This document shows, in pieces, positions 44,483 to 53,323 of a DNA stretch of 64,000 nucleotides. The notes beneath the pieces were generated by a model. That model saw only the letters and a program-made list of their open reading frames with translations. It was not told the origin of the DNA and did no database searches. Both the position numbers and the translations under genes were made by a program. Origin of the DNA: an uncultured Bryobacterales bacterium (GTDB lineage: Bacteria > Acidobacteriota > Terriglobia > Bryobacterales > UBA6623). Every line of letters starts with the position of its first letter. Positions within the stretch are counted from its first letter, which is position 1. The stretch lies in assembly GCA_951813065.1 (NCBI GenBank), contig CATOTH010000009.1:1-64000 (forward strand), read 5' to 3'.

Positions 44483-45562
44483 TTATCGCTGCAGAGCCAA
44501 GGCGTACGCTTCTAGCGCGATCTGCTTCTGGATGTTTCTCTGGCGCATCTGCTCAAGCTCGTCAAGCGCCTCGATCGCCCGTGCGGTCCACTCGAAACTG
44601 ATCCCCGACGCGAGGCGCTCCAACTCGTCCCTGATGTCCCTGTGGGTTAGGTTCTCATCCACTCCCAAATGCAGGCGCAGCAAGTCCCGAAGCAACGAAG
44701 CGATCATCACGGCCAGGGCTTCGATTCCCTCCGATTCCCTCCGTGCGATCTTGTCCAGCTTCCCGATGAGTTGAGCGAACTCACCGCGCGAAAGAGCCGT
44801 GCCTAGAAGCGCGAGCATCGTATCACGTCGCCGGAGGAACTCTTCCGCGTCCAGGGAGAGCGCGACGCCCGGGCTGCCCTGGGACCAGGTTGCGACTTGT
44901 TCCCGGACCTCCTCACCGATATCCTGCCTGCGTTCGAGGAAGGCCGCCATCTCGTCCCGGGTCAGGGCGGGAAGGAAGAACGGCACGGACCGCGATCGAA
45001 TCGTCGCGGGCAGCAGGTAGGGATTCTCGGAGGTCAGGACGATCGTAAGGTTCGGCGCGGGTTCCTCAAGCGTCTTGAGTAGCGCGTTTGCCGCCTCTGC
45101 ATTGGCGCGTTCGGCGTGCTCGATGATGAAGATTCTGCGACGGCCCTCCGATGGACTGAGCCTTGCCGCGTTGCGCAGCGTGATCGCTTGGTCGATTCCG
45201 ATGATCTGCATCGGTCCGTCGGGCGGGAAAATCAACACGTCGGTATACGTCGCGATGACCAGCGGTGCCTCGGCGCGCTTCGCCGCCGGGAGTTTTCGAC
45301 GCTCCGCTAATTGCCGCTTGAACGATTCTAGGGACAAGTCGGCGGCCAAGATGCGCCTGCAGGCCGAGCAGTCGCCACAGGGTTCGCAAGGACCGAGGTC
45401 GCAGTTGATGCCTGCAGCCAGGTGGCGCGCCAAGGTGGCTTTTCCGACTCCCTCTGGCCCCGCGAAGAGCAAAGTCTGCGGCAAACGATCTTCGGCGACG
45501 ATCCGCCACAAAGAATTGGCAATCTCCCGATGGCGCTTTCCGTAGAGGGCTGGAGGAGGCAT
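44483..45562 (-). CDS. holB: DNA polymerase III subunit delta'
   Basis: A 359-residue AAA+ clamp-loader subunit. LLFAGPEGVGKATLARHLA is a degenerate P-loop with alanine in place of the usual Ser/Thr after GK, as expected for the non-hydrolysing delta' subunit. The zinc-binding CEPCGDCSAC follows, then IIEHAERANAEAANALLKTLEEP (sensor region) and TIRSRSVPFFL, the SRC-like motif written SRS. It begins 5 bp after the tmk stop, the classic tmk-holB arrangement. Upstream replication genes are not in the window. Confidence 0.9.
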   Translation of the reverse strand: MPPPALYGKRHREIANSLWRIVAEDRLPQTLLFAGPEGVGKATLARHLAAGINCDLGPCEPCGDCSACRRILAADLSLESFKRQLAERRKLPAAKRAEAPLVIATYTDVLIFPPDGPMQIIGIDQAITLRNAARLSPSEGRRRIFIIEHAERANAEAANALLKTLEEPAPNLTIVLTSENPYLLPATIRSRSVPFFLPALTRDEMAAFLERRQDIGEEVREQVATWSQGSPGVALSLDAEEFLRRRDTMLALLGTALSRGEFAQLIGKLDKIARRESEGIEALAVMIASLLRDLLRLHLGVDENLTHRDIRDELERLASGISFEWTARAIEALDELEQMRQRNIQKQIALEAYALALQR

Positions 45563-45567
45563 CTGAT

Positions 45568-46230
45568 CTATTGACCCGCCAGCCCGCGCTGCCGGAGGGC
45601 GGCCAGCACGGTCTCAAGGATAGTCGCAGCGACTTGATCTTCGGGTCCGTTGGCATTGATGCGACGAAATCGATCGGGATCGGACTTGTGGATGTCAAGG
45701 TAGCCTTGGCGGACCCGAAGGAAGAAGTCGATCCCTTGTGACTCCATCCGTCCCTCGTCGACTAACTGGCTGTCGTTCCTGTTTCTCGCACGCTCCAGCG
45801 ATGTCTGGGGTTCCAGATCCAGCCAAATCGTCAGGTCGGGCTCCTCGCTGTCGCACGCGATCTTGTTCAGTTGCCAAATCGTATCGGCTCCAAGCTCACG
45901 ACCGTAGCCTTGATAGGCGACTGTCGCATCAGTGAAACGATCGCAGATCACGACTCTGCCTGCTTCCAGAGCCGGAAGGATCACCTCGGTGAGATTCTGA
46001 ACGCGAGATGCGAAGTACAGCAAGACTTCGGCATGCGGCTGCAGGTCGGTACTGTCCGAGTGAAGCAGGATCGACCGGATCGACCTGCCTGTACGCGTCC
46101 CGCCTGGCTCTTGGGCAACAACTGGATCGATCCCTCTAGTCCGGAGTTGCTGTGCCAGCCTTCCGATCTGAGTCGTCTTTCCGCAACCGTCCAGCCCCTC
46201 CAGCGTGACGAAGAATCCTGACCTCGCCAA
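45568..46230 (-). CDS. tmk: thymidylate kinase
   Basis: A 220-residue kinase making dTDP from dTMP. The P-loop is LEGLDGCGKTTQ, followed by the DRFTDATVAYQGYGRE motif (DRY-like, nucleotide-binding), a LDLEPQTSLERARNR segment and the lid ending in RFRRINANG. Starts at 46230 and is preceded by nagA, 31 bp away on the same strand. All residues expected for activity are present. Confidence 0.95.
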   Translation of the reverse strand: MARSGFFVTLEGLDGCGKTTQIGRLAQQLRTRGIDPVVAQEPGGTRTGRSIRSILLHSDSTDLQPHAEVLLYFASRVQNLTEVILPALEAGRVVICDRFTDATVAYQGYGRELGADTIWQLNKIACDSEEPDLTIWLDLEPQTSLERARNRNDSQLVDEGRMESQGIDFFLRVRQGYLDIHKSDPDRFRRINANGPEDQVAATILETVLAALRQRGLAGQ

Positions 46231-46261
46231 ACCGCAAGTATAACCGTCTCTTGACCTGTGA

Positions 46262-47386
46262 TCAGCACTCGGAGACGACCGTCTCCTCCACGGTTACACC
46301 GCCCTCGTCATTGATCCGGAACAATGTGAAGTCTGCAACCTGGTCCAAGTTCAGGTACCCGGAGCGGTCTCTGAGTCCCATCGCTGCGGCCGGGTTCGAT
46401 GTGGCGAGTTGAGTGGCAGCATATGCGGAGTACCCGTCAAACCTCATGGTGTTCTCTATGCTGCGGTCCATGCTCAGGGCTGATCCCGCTAGCCTTCCGC
46501 TGCTTCTGAGTTGCACTCGATAATCCGGTGAGAGTTCGACCTCCTGTTCCCCCAGCTTGTAGATGCCCGGCTCGCAATGCGCCGGCGCGACCGCGTCCGT
46601 CACCAGGATGGACAACTTCTGTCCCTTGGCGCGCAGTGCAAGCCTCGCGAATGTTGGCGGCAGATGGATGCCGTCAACAATCAGTCCGGCGTAGAGCCGG
46701 TCATCGACGAGCTGGTGCACGATGTAGTTGTCATGGCGTGGCACGTTGGAGTGCGCTCCGTTCCCGAGATGCGTGCTCATCGTAGCGCCGGCGGCCACCG
46801 CAGCCTCTATCTGAGACGCGGTTGCGGCGGTGTGGCCGATAGAAACCACGACGCCCTCGGACACTACGTGCTCGATCACTTCAGGGGCCTCGTCGTATTC
46901 CGGGCTGAGGGTGAGTAGCCGGATGCCGCCGTCCGCCGCAGCTTGAAGACGCCTGAACTCCTCGATGCTCGGGGCGCGAACATGGGTCTTTGGGTGCGCT
47001 CCGCGGGGGCCGTCGAGGGGCGAGATCCAGGGCCCTTCCACATGGAAGCCGAGCATGGACCTGCCATTGGCGAGCTGCCGTCTCGCCCGCGCCAGATTGC
47101 GCAGGGAGTTGGCCATGTCGTCGTGAGATCCGGTGATCACGGTCGGGTACAGGCGGGTTACGCCCGTGGACCGCTGGACTTCTATGGACCGCGCAATCTC
47201 GTCAGGGAGCGAGTTTGGATCGTTGTAGTCAACGCCTGCGAAGCCATTCACCTGCAAGTCGATCCACCCCGGCGAAACGAAGACGTCCACGGGGCCCGTG
47301 GCTGGCATGATGCTCTGGATGCGCCCGCCCTGAACCGCGATTTCGATTGGATCTCCCTGCCCGGGGTGGATGCCGCGTATTGGCAT
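46262..47386 (-). CDS. nagA: N-acetylglucosamine-6-phosphate deacetylase
   Basis: A 374-residue amidohydrolase that deacetylates GlcNAc-6-phosphate in amino-sugar and murein use. PGWIDLQVNGFAGVDYNDP carries Q-x-N where many amidohydrolases have HxH, as in the E. coli NagA type. GFHVEGPWIS gives the metal glutamate, IGHTAATASQIEAAVAAGA and HLGNGA the histidines, VDGIHLPP the substrate histidine and LVTDAVAPA the catalytic aspartate. ATG 47386 (MPIRG) is used because upstream codons lack a ribosome binding site and the mature fold begins here. No nagB or transporter is adjacent; it heads a unit with tmk, which is not a metabolic partner. Confidence 0.92.
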   Translation of the reverse strand: MPIRGIHPGQGDPIEIAVQGGRIQSIMPATGPVDVFVSPGWIDLQVNGFAGVDYNDPNSLPDEIARSIEVQRSTGVTRLYPTVITGSHDDMANSLRNLARARRQLANGRSMLGFHVEGPWISPLDGPRGAHPKTHVRAPSIEEFRRLQAAADGGIRLLTLSPEYDEAPEVIEHVVSEGVVVSIGHTAATASQIEAAVAAGATMSTHLGNGAHSNVPRHDNYIVHQLVDDRLYAGLIVDGIHLPPTFARLALRAKGQKLSILVTDAVAPAHCEPGIYKLGEQEVELSPDYRVQLRSSGRLAGSALSMDRSIENTMRFDGYSAYAATQLATSNPAAAMGLRDRSGYLNLDQVADFTLFRINDEGGVTVEETVVSEC

Positions 47387-47786
47387 GTCTCGTCGCCGAT
47401 TATCCCACTGACTTGTGGTAAACAGCGGCCGAGGGTGTGACGGCGGCGCCATTTTGTATGAACGATCGGATTGTCCGGGGGTTAACCTTGGTGCTTTGCG
47501 CTCACTCGCCTTGCGAAGCACAGTTTGTCAAGGCTGGTTCGGGGTTTGAAACCCCGTAGTCCGGATGCCTTGACACATGGCAGCGATCAGCGTTTCCGGC
47601 GTTTGGTGTGAAAGCCCTTGTCTCTAGCCGATTGGGATTCAGAACTGACCCAGATCAATTGTCAGTGGTGGTGGAACTGATGCACTGGATCCAATCCGAC
47701 CTCGCACACCGGCCCGCCAATGCCCACTACTGTGATGAGAGCCAAAGGCACCTGAATCGCACGCTTGAAGCAACACCTCCTCGTCC
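47387..47786. other. intergenic region upstream of nagA, up to the transposase remnant
   Basis: About 400 bases without a recognised gene. It includes a 17-base perfect hairpin at 47540-47556 and a short minus-strand continuation of the transposase remnant whose sequence no longer matches any transposase after about 47787. Confidence 0.45.
47540..47556. repeat. perfect hairpin CGGGGTT-TGA-AACCCCG
   Basis: A 7-bp perfect inverted repeat with a 3-base loop, between nagA and the transposase remnant. No T-run follows on either strand, so it is not a convincing terminator. It could be a REP-type palindrome or the end of an older mobile element. Confidence 0.4.
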
Positions 47787-48112
47787 ACGCGCGCCAGCAG
47801 CACGATGTCGGCGGGCGTGTAGCGCGTGGGGAAGCGCCGCCGGCGGTAGGCCGTCGGGCACACCGTGCGTTGGCGCAGGAACTGCCCGATCAGTCGGGTT
47901 GTCTGGGCCCGACTCAGGCCGCTGAGCTGCTGCAGGAAACGCCGCACCAGACCCCTGTCTGGACGACCCAGCTCGGCGTAGTGGTGCCGGCGCAGCAAGG
48001 CTTCCATCAATCCGTACTTCGCGGCCCGACTGGCTGCTTCGAACGCGACCTGCTCACTGCCCTCCAGGAACGCCCGGATCTACTCCAGGCTCAAGGCTTC
48101 GGCTTGCTGCAT
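47787..48112 (-). pseudogene. truncated transposase/integrase fragment (DDE family, 5' part only) with a nonsense codon
   Basis: The minus strand from ATG 48112 reads MQQAEALSLE, a TAG stop at 48080-48082 (the expected codon is probably CAG), then continues IRAFLEGSEQVAFEAASR and HYAELGRPDRGLVRRFLQQLSGLSRAQTTRLIGQFLRQ, ending at RFPTRYTPADIVLLARVDE. This matches the helix-turn-helix N-terminal part of a large DDE transposase family annotated simply as integrase. The usual continuation (catalytic domain) is missing after about 47787, replaced by unrelated sequence. Both a nonsense codon and a 3' truncation mark it as a dead remnant. Confidence 0.75.
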
Positions 48113-48177
48113 GACGACCCCCATCGCCCGCAGCTTGGCCCCCCTGAAGCCAGGCTCCCTTCTCAGCTCCCGCCTTT

Positions 48178-48234
48178 AGGCTCATCTTGTATTGGAATGG
48201 CCCGTGGGCCCAGGCTCATCTGGTAGTGGAAAAG
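48178..48234. repeat. two near-identical 23-base direct repeats next to the transposase remnant
   Basis: AGGCTCATCTTGTATTGGAA (48178-48200) and AGGCTCATCTGGTAGTGGAA (48212-48234) differ at four bases and are 34 bases apart start to start. They sit just upstream of the remnant's start codon and may be the internal repeats of the lost element's end. Confidence 0.6.
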
Positions 48235-48307
48235 ACGTCAAGGTCTTGATTTGTTATGATTTCGTTAATCTTATTGGGTTTGGCTCCGTCGTCGGGCTCT
48301 TGCTGCC

Positions 48308-48700
48308 ATGCGCACTCTATTTGGTTTCATTTGCATTCCTGCTGGACTGCTATTGGGTTTGTATTGCCTGGCGCTCTACGGGCTTGCCTCGATCGAGGGT
48401 GGAGATCTGCTCTTTCCGCTATTGCCGGTGGAGCCCGAAAATGCTGCCACTGTACTCGGGCTCGGGGGCATGGTGGGATTGTTGGCGTCGTTGCTGGCCA
48501 TCAAGCGCTGGAAGTTGGCTAAGCTTCTCCTTTTCATCTGGTGGCTCAGCGTTACCTTGCTTCTGGTGGCGACCGTTTTCCGTAGCGGCTACCGATTCGA
48601 TGGAATGGAAGACCTCACGCTACACGGCTGGATGCTGTTTGTGGCGCTCATCCTGACGCTGAGCTGTTGGGTGCGCATGCGAACCAGTCCGGAACGCTAG
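48308..48700 (+). CDS. hypothetical four-helix membrane protein
   Basis: A 130-residue protein with four predicted membrane helices: FGFICIPAGLLLGLYCLALYG, ATVLGLGGMVGLLASLLAI, LLLFIWWLSVTLLLVATVF and WMLFVALILTLSCWV. No family is recognised. It lies between the transposase remnant and the 386-residue unknown protein. AT-rich sequence before it (48240-48290) probably includes its promoter. There is no strong ribosome binding site before ATG 48308. Confidence 0.65.
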   Translation: MRTLFGFICIPAGLLLGLYCLALYGLASIEGGDLLFPLLPVEPENAATVLGLGGMVGLLASLLAIKRWKLAKLLLFIWWLSVTLLLVATVFRSGYRFDGMEDLTLHGWMLFVALILTLSCWVRMRTSPER

Positions 48701-48885
48701 AGTCTGTCCGAGGAGTCAAACGAACTGTCATACCGGAAGGGCCACCGCGTGTCGCGTGAAGCTAACCGTGCGCTGGTTTGCCATTGGCACACGGGGCCAG
48801 ACGTCGCCGGGATTGGATGTGACAGCCGGCTACGCTGCTTGCCGCTAGGCCGTCTGCCGCATAATAGCTCTTAGGTTCGTCGCTG

Positions 48886-50046
48886 ATGGATGTTTTCGAT
48901 CAAGTTCGGGACGCGTTGGAATCCGGTGACGTCGAGGAGGCGTTCACCTTGGCAATTGCGCGGTTCCGGGAGGAGGGCTCCTATCCACTGATCTTCGAAG
49001 CCCGTCTGATGAAAAAGCGTCACGAACTGGGGATGCCCTTGATTCAGACCGAGGCATGGCGCTCGCTGAGCCCAGAAGTGCAGGAAGCGTACGAGCAGGC
49101 GACTCTAGAAGCGGCGCGAGAAGTCGGCACGCTCTTCTTGGATCAAGGTGAGATCGGTAAGGCTTGGCCGTATTTCCGCGCGATTGGAGACAGCGCTACA
49201 GTGCGGGACGCGATTGAGTCCTGCAATGACGCCGAGGCGAGCGAGGCATTGGATGGCACGATTGAAGTCGCCTACCACGAGCAGGTTCATCCAAAGAAGG
49301 GATTCGAACTGATCCTCCAGCATTACGGCACATGCCGGGCGATCACGAACTTCTCGCAGTATCCAGTCGAGGAAGGCCGTGCGGATTGCGCACAACTCCT
49401 TGCCGAGCATGTTCACTCGGAACTGCTTGCAAACGTCGGTTACGCCGTGGCCCAGCAAGAGGGGCAACCGCCCGAAGGCGATGATCTGGCTGCGATCGTG
49501 GATGGCCGGGATTGGCTCTTCGAAGGAAACGCCTATTACTTGGACACCTCGCATGTCTCATCGCTTGTCCAGATGGCTCCGTCGATTGACCGTACCGAGA
49601 CTCTCGAGCTGCTCTACGGGTTTGCCGAATACGGCAAGCGCCTAGGTGAGATGTACCAGTTCCCGGGGAATCCCCCGTTCGAGAATGTCTTCGAGGATTA
49701 CGGCATCTACATCCGCACCGCGTTGGGTCGTGAGATGGAAGAGGGCTTGGCTCACTTTCGCCGCAAGTTGGAGACCTGCGACCCCGATATTGCAGGGACA
49801 ACCCCGGCCCAGGTCCTGGTTAACCTTCTGGTTCGGGTTGGCAGGCCCGGAGAGGCCGCCGACGTGGCCGTTGAACACCTGTCCAAGACTGACCCACAGT
49901 TCCTGACCTGCCCTAACGCCCTTCAGCTGTGTCAGATGGCCGGAGACTACGGGCGACTGGCGGAAGTTTCCCGTCAGCGGCGGGACCTGCTCAGCTTTGC
50001 GGCTGCGGAGATGCAAGCACGAATTGGGGACGCTGCCCGAGCGTGA
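48886..50046 (+). CDS. uncharacterised helical-repeat-like protein (386 aa)
   Basis: A 386-residue soluble protein without signal peptide, helix-rich, with short TPR-like pairs: EVGTLFLDQGEIGKAWPYFRAIGD and VNLLVRVGRPGEAADVAVEHL. A central segment FELILQHYGTCRAITNFSQYP with ADCAQLLAEHVHSELLANVGYA and DGRDWLFEGNAYYLDTSHV contains several conserved-looking histidines, cysteines and acidic residues that could mark a fold or metal site. I do not recognise the family. It starts at ATG 48886 and ends 21 bp before the GlcD-like gene on the same strand, so they may be co-transcribed. A CATAAT hexamer at 48860-48865 may be its -10. Confidence 0.75.
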   Translation: MDVFDQVRDALESGDVEEAFTLAIARFREEGSYPLIFEARLMKKRHELGMPLIQTEAWRSLSPEVQEAYEQATLEAAREVGTLFLDQGEIGKAWPYFRAIGDSATVRDAIESCNDAEASEALDGTIEVAYHEQVHPKKGFELILQHYGTCRAITNFSQYPVEEGRADCAQLLAEHVHSELLANVGYAVAQQEGQPPEGDDLAAIVDGRDWLFEGNAYYLDTSHVSSLVQMAPSIDRTETLELLYGFAEYGKRLGEMYQFPGNPPFENVFEDYGIYIRTALGREMEEGLAHFRRKLETCDPDIAGTTPAQVLVNLLVRVGRPGEAADVAVEHLSKTDPQFLTCPNALQLCQMAGDYGRLAEVSRQRRDLLSFAAAEMQARIGDAARA

Positions 50047-50067
50047 CTCTTCCGGTACGATAAGACC

Positions 50068-51501
50068 GTGCTTCCGGAGGCCGCCATCCAGGATCTCCAG
50101 GGAGCGGTCGGTTCCCGCGCTGTCCTGCACCGCGACCAGGACCTGCTCCTCTACGAATACGACGGGAGTATCGACAAGGGCCGTCCCGAGTGCGTCGTCT
50201 TTCCTCGCACCACGGACGACGTTGTCCGGGTGGTCAAGATCGCAGCCGAATACGACCTGCCGCTGGTTGGGCGGGGAGCCGGTACGGGCCTGAGCGGGGG
50301 AGTGATACCGACCCGTGGCGGCCTCATGATCGGGTTCTCGCGAATGAACCGGATCCTTGAAATCGACTGCGAGAACGAATGCGCGGTGGTCCAGCCAGGC
50401 GTTGTCAATCTGGACATCACCCGAGCTGTCCAGAGCCAGGGATACTACTATGCGCCGGACCCTTCGTCCCAAAAGGCATGCACGATCGGCGGCAACGTCG
50501 CCGAGAACGCCGGTGGCCCGCACACGCTAATCTACGGCGTTACCACCAACCATGTGCTGGGTATTGAAGCCGTGATGCCTGATGGCACCGTCTTGAACAT
50601 TGGCGGCAAAGAGCAGGATCTACCCGGGTACGACCTGACGGGATTGCTGACGGGCTCCGAGGGCACGATGGCCCTTGTCACGAAAGTCATCGTCAGGCTC
50701 ATGCGGGCGGCGGAGTCTGTCGAGACTTTGCTTGCGATCTACGAGCGGGCCGACGACGCTGCATCCACTGTGGGGGAACTCACGGCGCGAGCGATCACAC
50801 CCGCAGCGGTGGAGATGCTGGATGGCGTCATGCTCCGGATGGTCGAGGAAGCGACTCACGCAGGATTTCCGATGGACGCGGAAGCCGTCCTGCTGATTGA
50901 GCTCGAAGGCATCCGGGAAGCGGTTGTCGAGCAACTGGAGGAAGTGAACGCGGTTTGCCTCGGATGCCGTGCCCGTGAAGTCCGTGTCGCCAAGACTGCC
51001 GATGAGCGCGCATTGCTGTGGAAGGGCCGCAAGAACGCATTCGGTGCGGTGGGCCGGGTCAGTCCGACCTACTATGTCCAGGACGGGGTGGTGCCGCGGA
51101 CCCGTATCGCCGACACCTTGCGTCATATCTATCGCGTTTCCGAGAAATATGGGTTGACGATCAGCAACATCTTCCATGCCGGTGACGGCAATATGCACCC
51201 GATCATCCTGTTTGATCCCCGTAGCGAGGAAGAGACTCTGCGCACCCGGCAGGCCGGCGAAGAGATCCTGCGCTATTGCATCGAAGTCGGCGGTGCGATC
51301 ACGGGGGAACACGGCGTCGGAATGGAGAAAAACGAATTGATGCCGCTCTTGTTTGCCGAGGACAGCCTGGAGCAAATGGAGCGGTTGATGCGGATCTTCA
51401 ACCCTGACGGCCGCTTGAATCCCGGCAAGATCCTACCCACCGGGAAGGGTTGCCTGGAGGTCCGCCTGCCCCCGGCGCAGCACAAGGCCGTGGTCTGGTA
51501 G
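50068..51501 (+). CDS. FAD-linked oxidase, glycolate/D-lactate dehydrogenase GlcD-like
   Basis: A 477-residue flavoprotein of the FAD-binding oxidase/GlcD family. Near the N-terminus VGRGAGTGLSGGVIPTRGG and IGGNVAENAGGPHTLIYG bind the FAD; LTGSEGTMALVTKV follows. The C-terminal oxidase domain has GDGNMHPIILFDP and GGAITGEHGVGMEK, the active-site histidine motifs. It oxidises a 2-hydroxy acid, probably glycolate or D-lactate. GlcE and GlcF partners are not adjacent; the CCG-domain protein at 6.1 kb is a possible electron acceptor. GTG 50068 is the start. Confidence 0.92.
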   Translation: MLPEAAIQDLQGAVGSRAVLHRDQDLLLYEYDGSIDKGRPECVVFPRTTDDVVRVVKIAAEYDLPLVGRGAGTGLSGGVIPTRGGLMIGFSRMNRILEIDCENECAVVQPGVVNLDITRAVQSQGYYYAPDPSSQKACTIGGNVAENAGGPHTLIYGVTTNHVLGIEAVMPDGTVLNIGGKEQDLPGYDLTGLLTGSEGTMALVTKVIVRLMRAAESVETLLAIYERADDAASTVGELTARAITPAAVEMLDGVMLRMVEEATHAGFPMDAEAVLLIELEGIREAVVEQLEEVNAVCLGCRAREVRVAKTADERALLWKGRKNAFGAVGRVSPTYYVQDGVVPRTRIADTLRHIYRVSEKYGLTISNIFHAGDGNMHPIILFDPRSEEETLRTRQAGEEILRYCIEVGGAITGEHGVGMEKNELMPLLFAEDSLEQMERLMRIFNPDGRLNPGKILPTGKGCLEVRLPPAQHKAVVW

Positions 51502-51535
51502 GCTCCGCTCGACGCTCTGCTAGCATCACAAGGTG

Positions 51536-53161
51536 ATGCGATGGCTTGCGTTCTCTGTTCTCCTTTCGGTCGGTTGCGGGGCGGGGCCAGAGACCTCGGA
51601 CACCGGGATCGACCCGGATCGGATCGCCCCGCATGTGCGGTTCCTTTCGCACGATCTTCTTGAGGGCCGAGGCGTGGGTGGCCGAAGCGAAGCGCTTGCG
51701 ACAGAGTACTTGGCTGCGCAACTCTCCCTGGCGGGAGCTCATCCCGCAGCGGCAGACGGCACTTACTTCCAGAGCGTGCCTCTGGTGGAGATCACCTCGC
51801 AGCCCGGCTCGGTACTGGAACTGGCAGGTCGCACCGCGAAGCCCTTGGACGAGTATGTCGGCAATAACGAGCGTCAGACCGGGCGGGAGGTCTTCGACGC
51901 AGAAATCGTGTACGTGGGCCACGGGATCAATGCTCCGGAATTCGATTGGGATGACTACAAGGATGTCGATGTCACCGGCAAGGTCGTGTTGCTCTTCACG
52001 AACGAACCGCCCTCGGACGAAGAGGGCTTCTTCGGAGGGCGGGCGCTGACCTACTATGGACGCTGGACATTCAAGTACGAGGAAGCCGCCCGGCGAGGCG
52101 CCATTGGAGCGTTGATCGTCCACACTGACGAGACGGCCGGATATCCGTGGGATGTAGTCCGCAATTCCTGGAGCGGAAGCCAGCCCTATATCGAAGTCGA
52201 AGAGGGTGAGTATAGGCTCGCATTGGCTGGATGGCTGCATTCCAGTGCCGCTCAGAGCTTGTTCGAGGCATCACCCGCCACAAGCGGCAAGTCCCTTTCG
52301 GAACTTCTCGACATGGCCAACCACCCCGGATTCCGACCGATCCCCTTAGGAGTCGAGGCGCGCGCGGACCTGCGAAGCGCGATCATCCCGATCGAAACCC
52401 GCAATGTCTTGGCGAAGATCGAAGGCAGCGATCCTGTCCTGAAGGACGAAGCAGTGCTGTATACAGCCCACTGGGACCATCTCGGCATGCACGATGTCGG
52501 CGAGGGGAACGACGGCATCTATAACGGAGCCGTCGACAACGCCACCGGCTGTTCTGTGGTGCTCGAAATCGCCAGGGCATTCGGGCAAATGCCGGTCGCG
52601 CCAGCCCGGACGATCCTCTTCGCTTTCGTCGGGGCGGAGGAGAGCGGGCTGATTGGTTCAGCCTACTATGCCGCGAATCCCGTGATTCCCATGGGCCGAA
52701 CTGCGGTTAACCTCAATTTCGACGGACTATTTCCATTCGGCGCGATGGGCGACTTCTCGCTGCCCGGTCACGAACGCACATCACTGAAAGGATTGGTGGA
52801 GGCCCTGGCGAGAGACTTTAGCGTTGCTCTGACGCCCGATGCGCATCCCGAACAGGGCTACTACTATCGATCCGACCACTTCAGCCTTGCCAAGCAGGGT
52901 GTTCCAGCCTTCTCTGTGAAGACTGGCTCAACGTATCTCGGACGGCCGGATGGCTGGGGCGAGGACCGAGTGGCTGAGTATCGGTCCCAACACTACCACC
53001 AGCCTTCCGATGAGTATCGGGAGGACTGGGACTTCACCGGAATCGCGGATCTCGGTCGTTTCGGATTCGAACTTGGTCGGCTGGTTGCGAACCAGCCAGA
53101 CCTTCCAGGTTGGAATCCGGGAGACGAATTCCTGGCGGCCCGTGAACGTTCGCTACGGTAG
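51536..53161 (+). CDS. M28-family zinc aminopeptidase, lipoprotein, with PA-type domain
   Basis: A 541-residue exported metallopeptidase. The signal ends LLSVGCGAG, a lipobox. A protease-associated-like insert (VYVGHGINAPEFDWDDYKDVDVTGKVVLLF) precedes the catalytic domain: AHWDHLG (first zinc histidine), YNGAVDNATGC (bridging aspartate), VGAEESGLIGS (catalytic and zinc glutamates), NLNFDG (aspartate) and SDHFSLAKQGVP (last histidine). Such enzymes trim N-terminal residues from peptides outside the cytoplasm. ATG 51536 or the adjacent GTG 51533 starts it; an AAGG is just upstream. Confidence 0.93.
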   Translation: MRWLAFSVLLSVGCGAGPETSDTGIDPDRIAPHVRFLSHDLLEGRGVGGRSEALATEYLAAQLSLAGAHPAAADGTYFQSVPLVEITSQPGSVLELAGRTAKPLDEYVGNNERQTGREVFDAEIVYVGHGINAPEFDWDDYKDVDVTGKVVLLFTNEPPSDEEGFFGGRALTYYGRWTFKYEEAARRGAIGALIVHTDETAGYPWDVVRNSWSGSQPYIEVEEGEYRLALAGWLHSSAAQSLFEASPATSGKSLSELLDMANHPGFRPIPLGVEARADLRSAIIPIETRNVLAKIEGSDPVLKDEAVLYTAHWDHLGMHDVGEGNDGIYNGAVDNATGCSVVLEIARAFGQMPVAPARTILFAFVGAEESGLIGSAYYAANPVIPMGRTAVNLNFDGLFPFGAMGDFSLPGHERTSLKGLVEALARDFSVALTPDAHPEQGYYYRSDHFSLAKQGVPAFSVKTGSTYLGRPDGWGEDRVAEYRSQHYHQPSDEYREDWDFTGIADLGRFGFELGRLVANQPDLPGWNPGDEFLAARERSLR

Positions 53162-53252
53162 TCGGGCGGGCTTCGCATCGAAGGCCTCACAAGCGGGTCG
53201 GCGCTCCGATTCGCAAGGGGGTGATGATGCGGGCGCGGCCACGGCAATTGGC

Positions 53253-53258
53253 TATAAT
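53253..53258 (+). promoter_or_regulatory. TATAAT -10 candidate for the cytochrome c gene
   Basis: A perfect TATAAT, 66 bases before the start codon of the cytochrome gene. The -35 region at 17 bases upstream (CGGGCG) does not match, so the call rests on the -10 alone. Confidence 0.4.
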
Positions 53259-53323
53259 TCCGAGAGCGCTGTTGGCGGAATGTGTCGCGGCGATCGTTTC
53301 GTAAACCGGTTCGGAGACAGACA

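Noticed and set aside
47540..47556. Perfect hairpin considered as a terminator
   Set aside because: No T-run follows on either strand and no gene ends next to it.
47639..47786. Continuation of the transposase frame after RVDE
   Set aside because: The sequence ceases to match the transposase family here and appears to be unrelated DNA read in frame.
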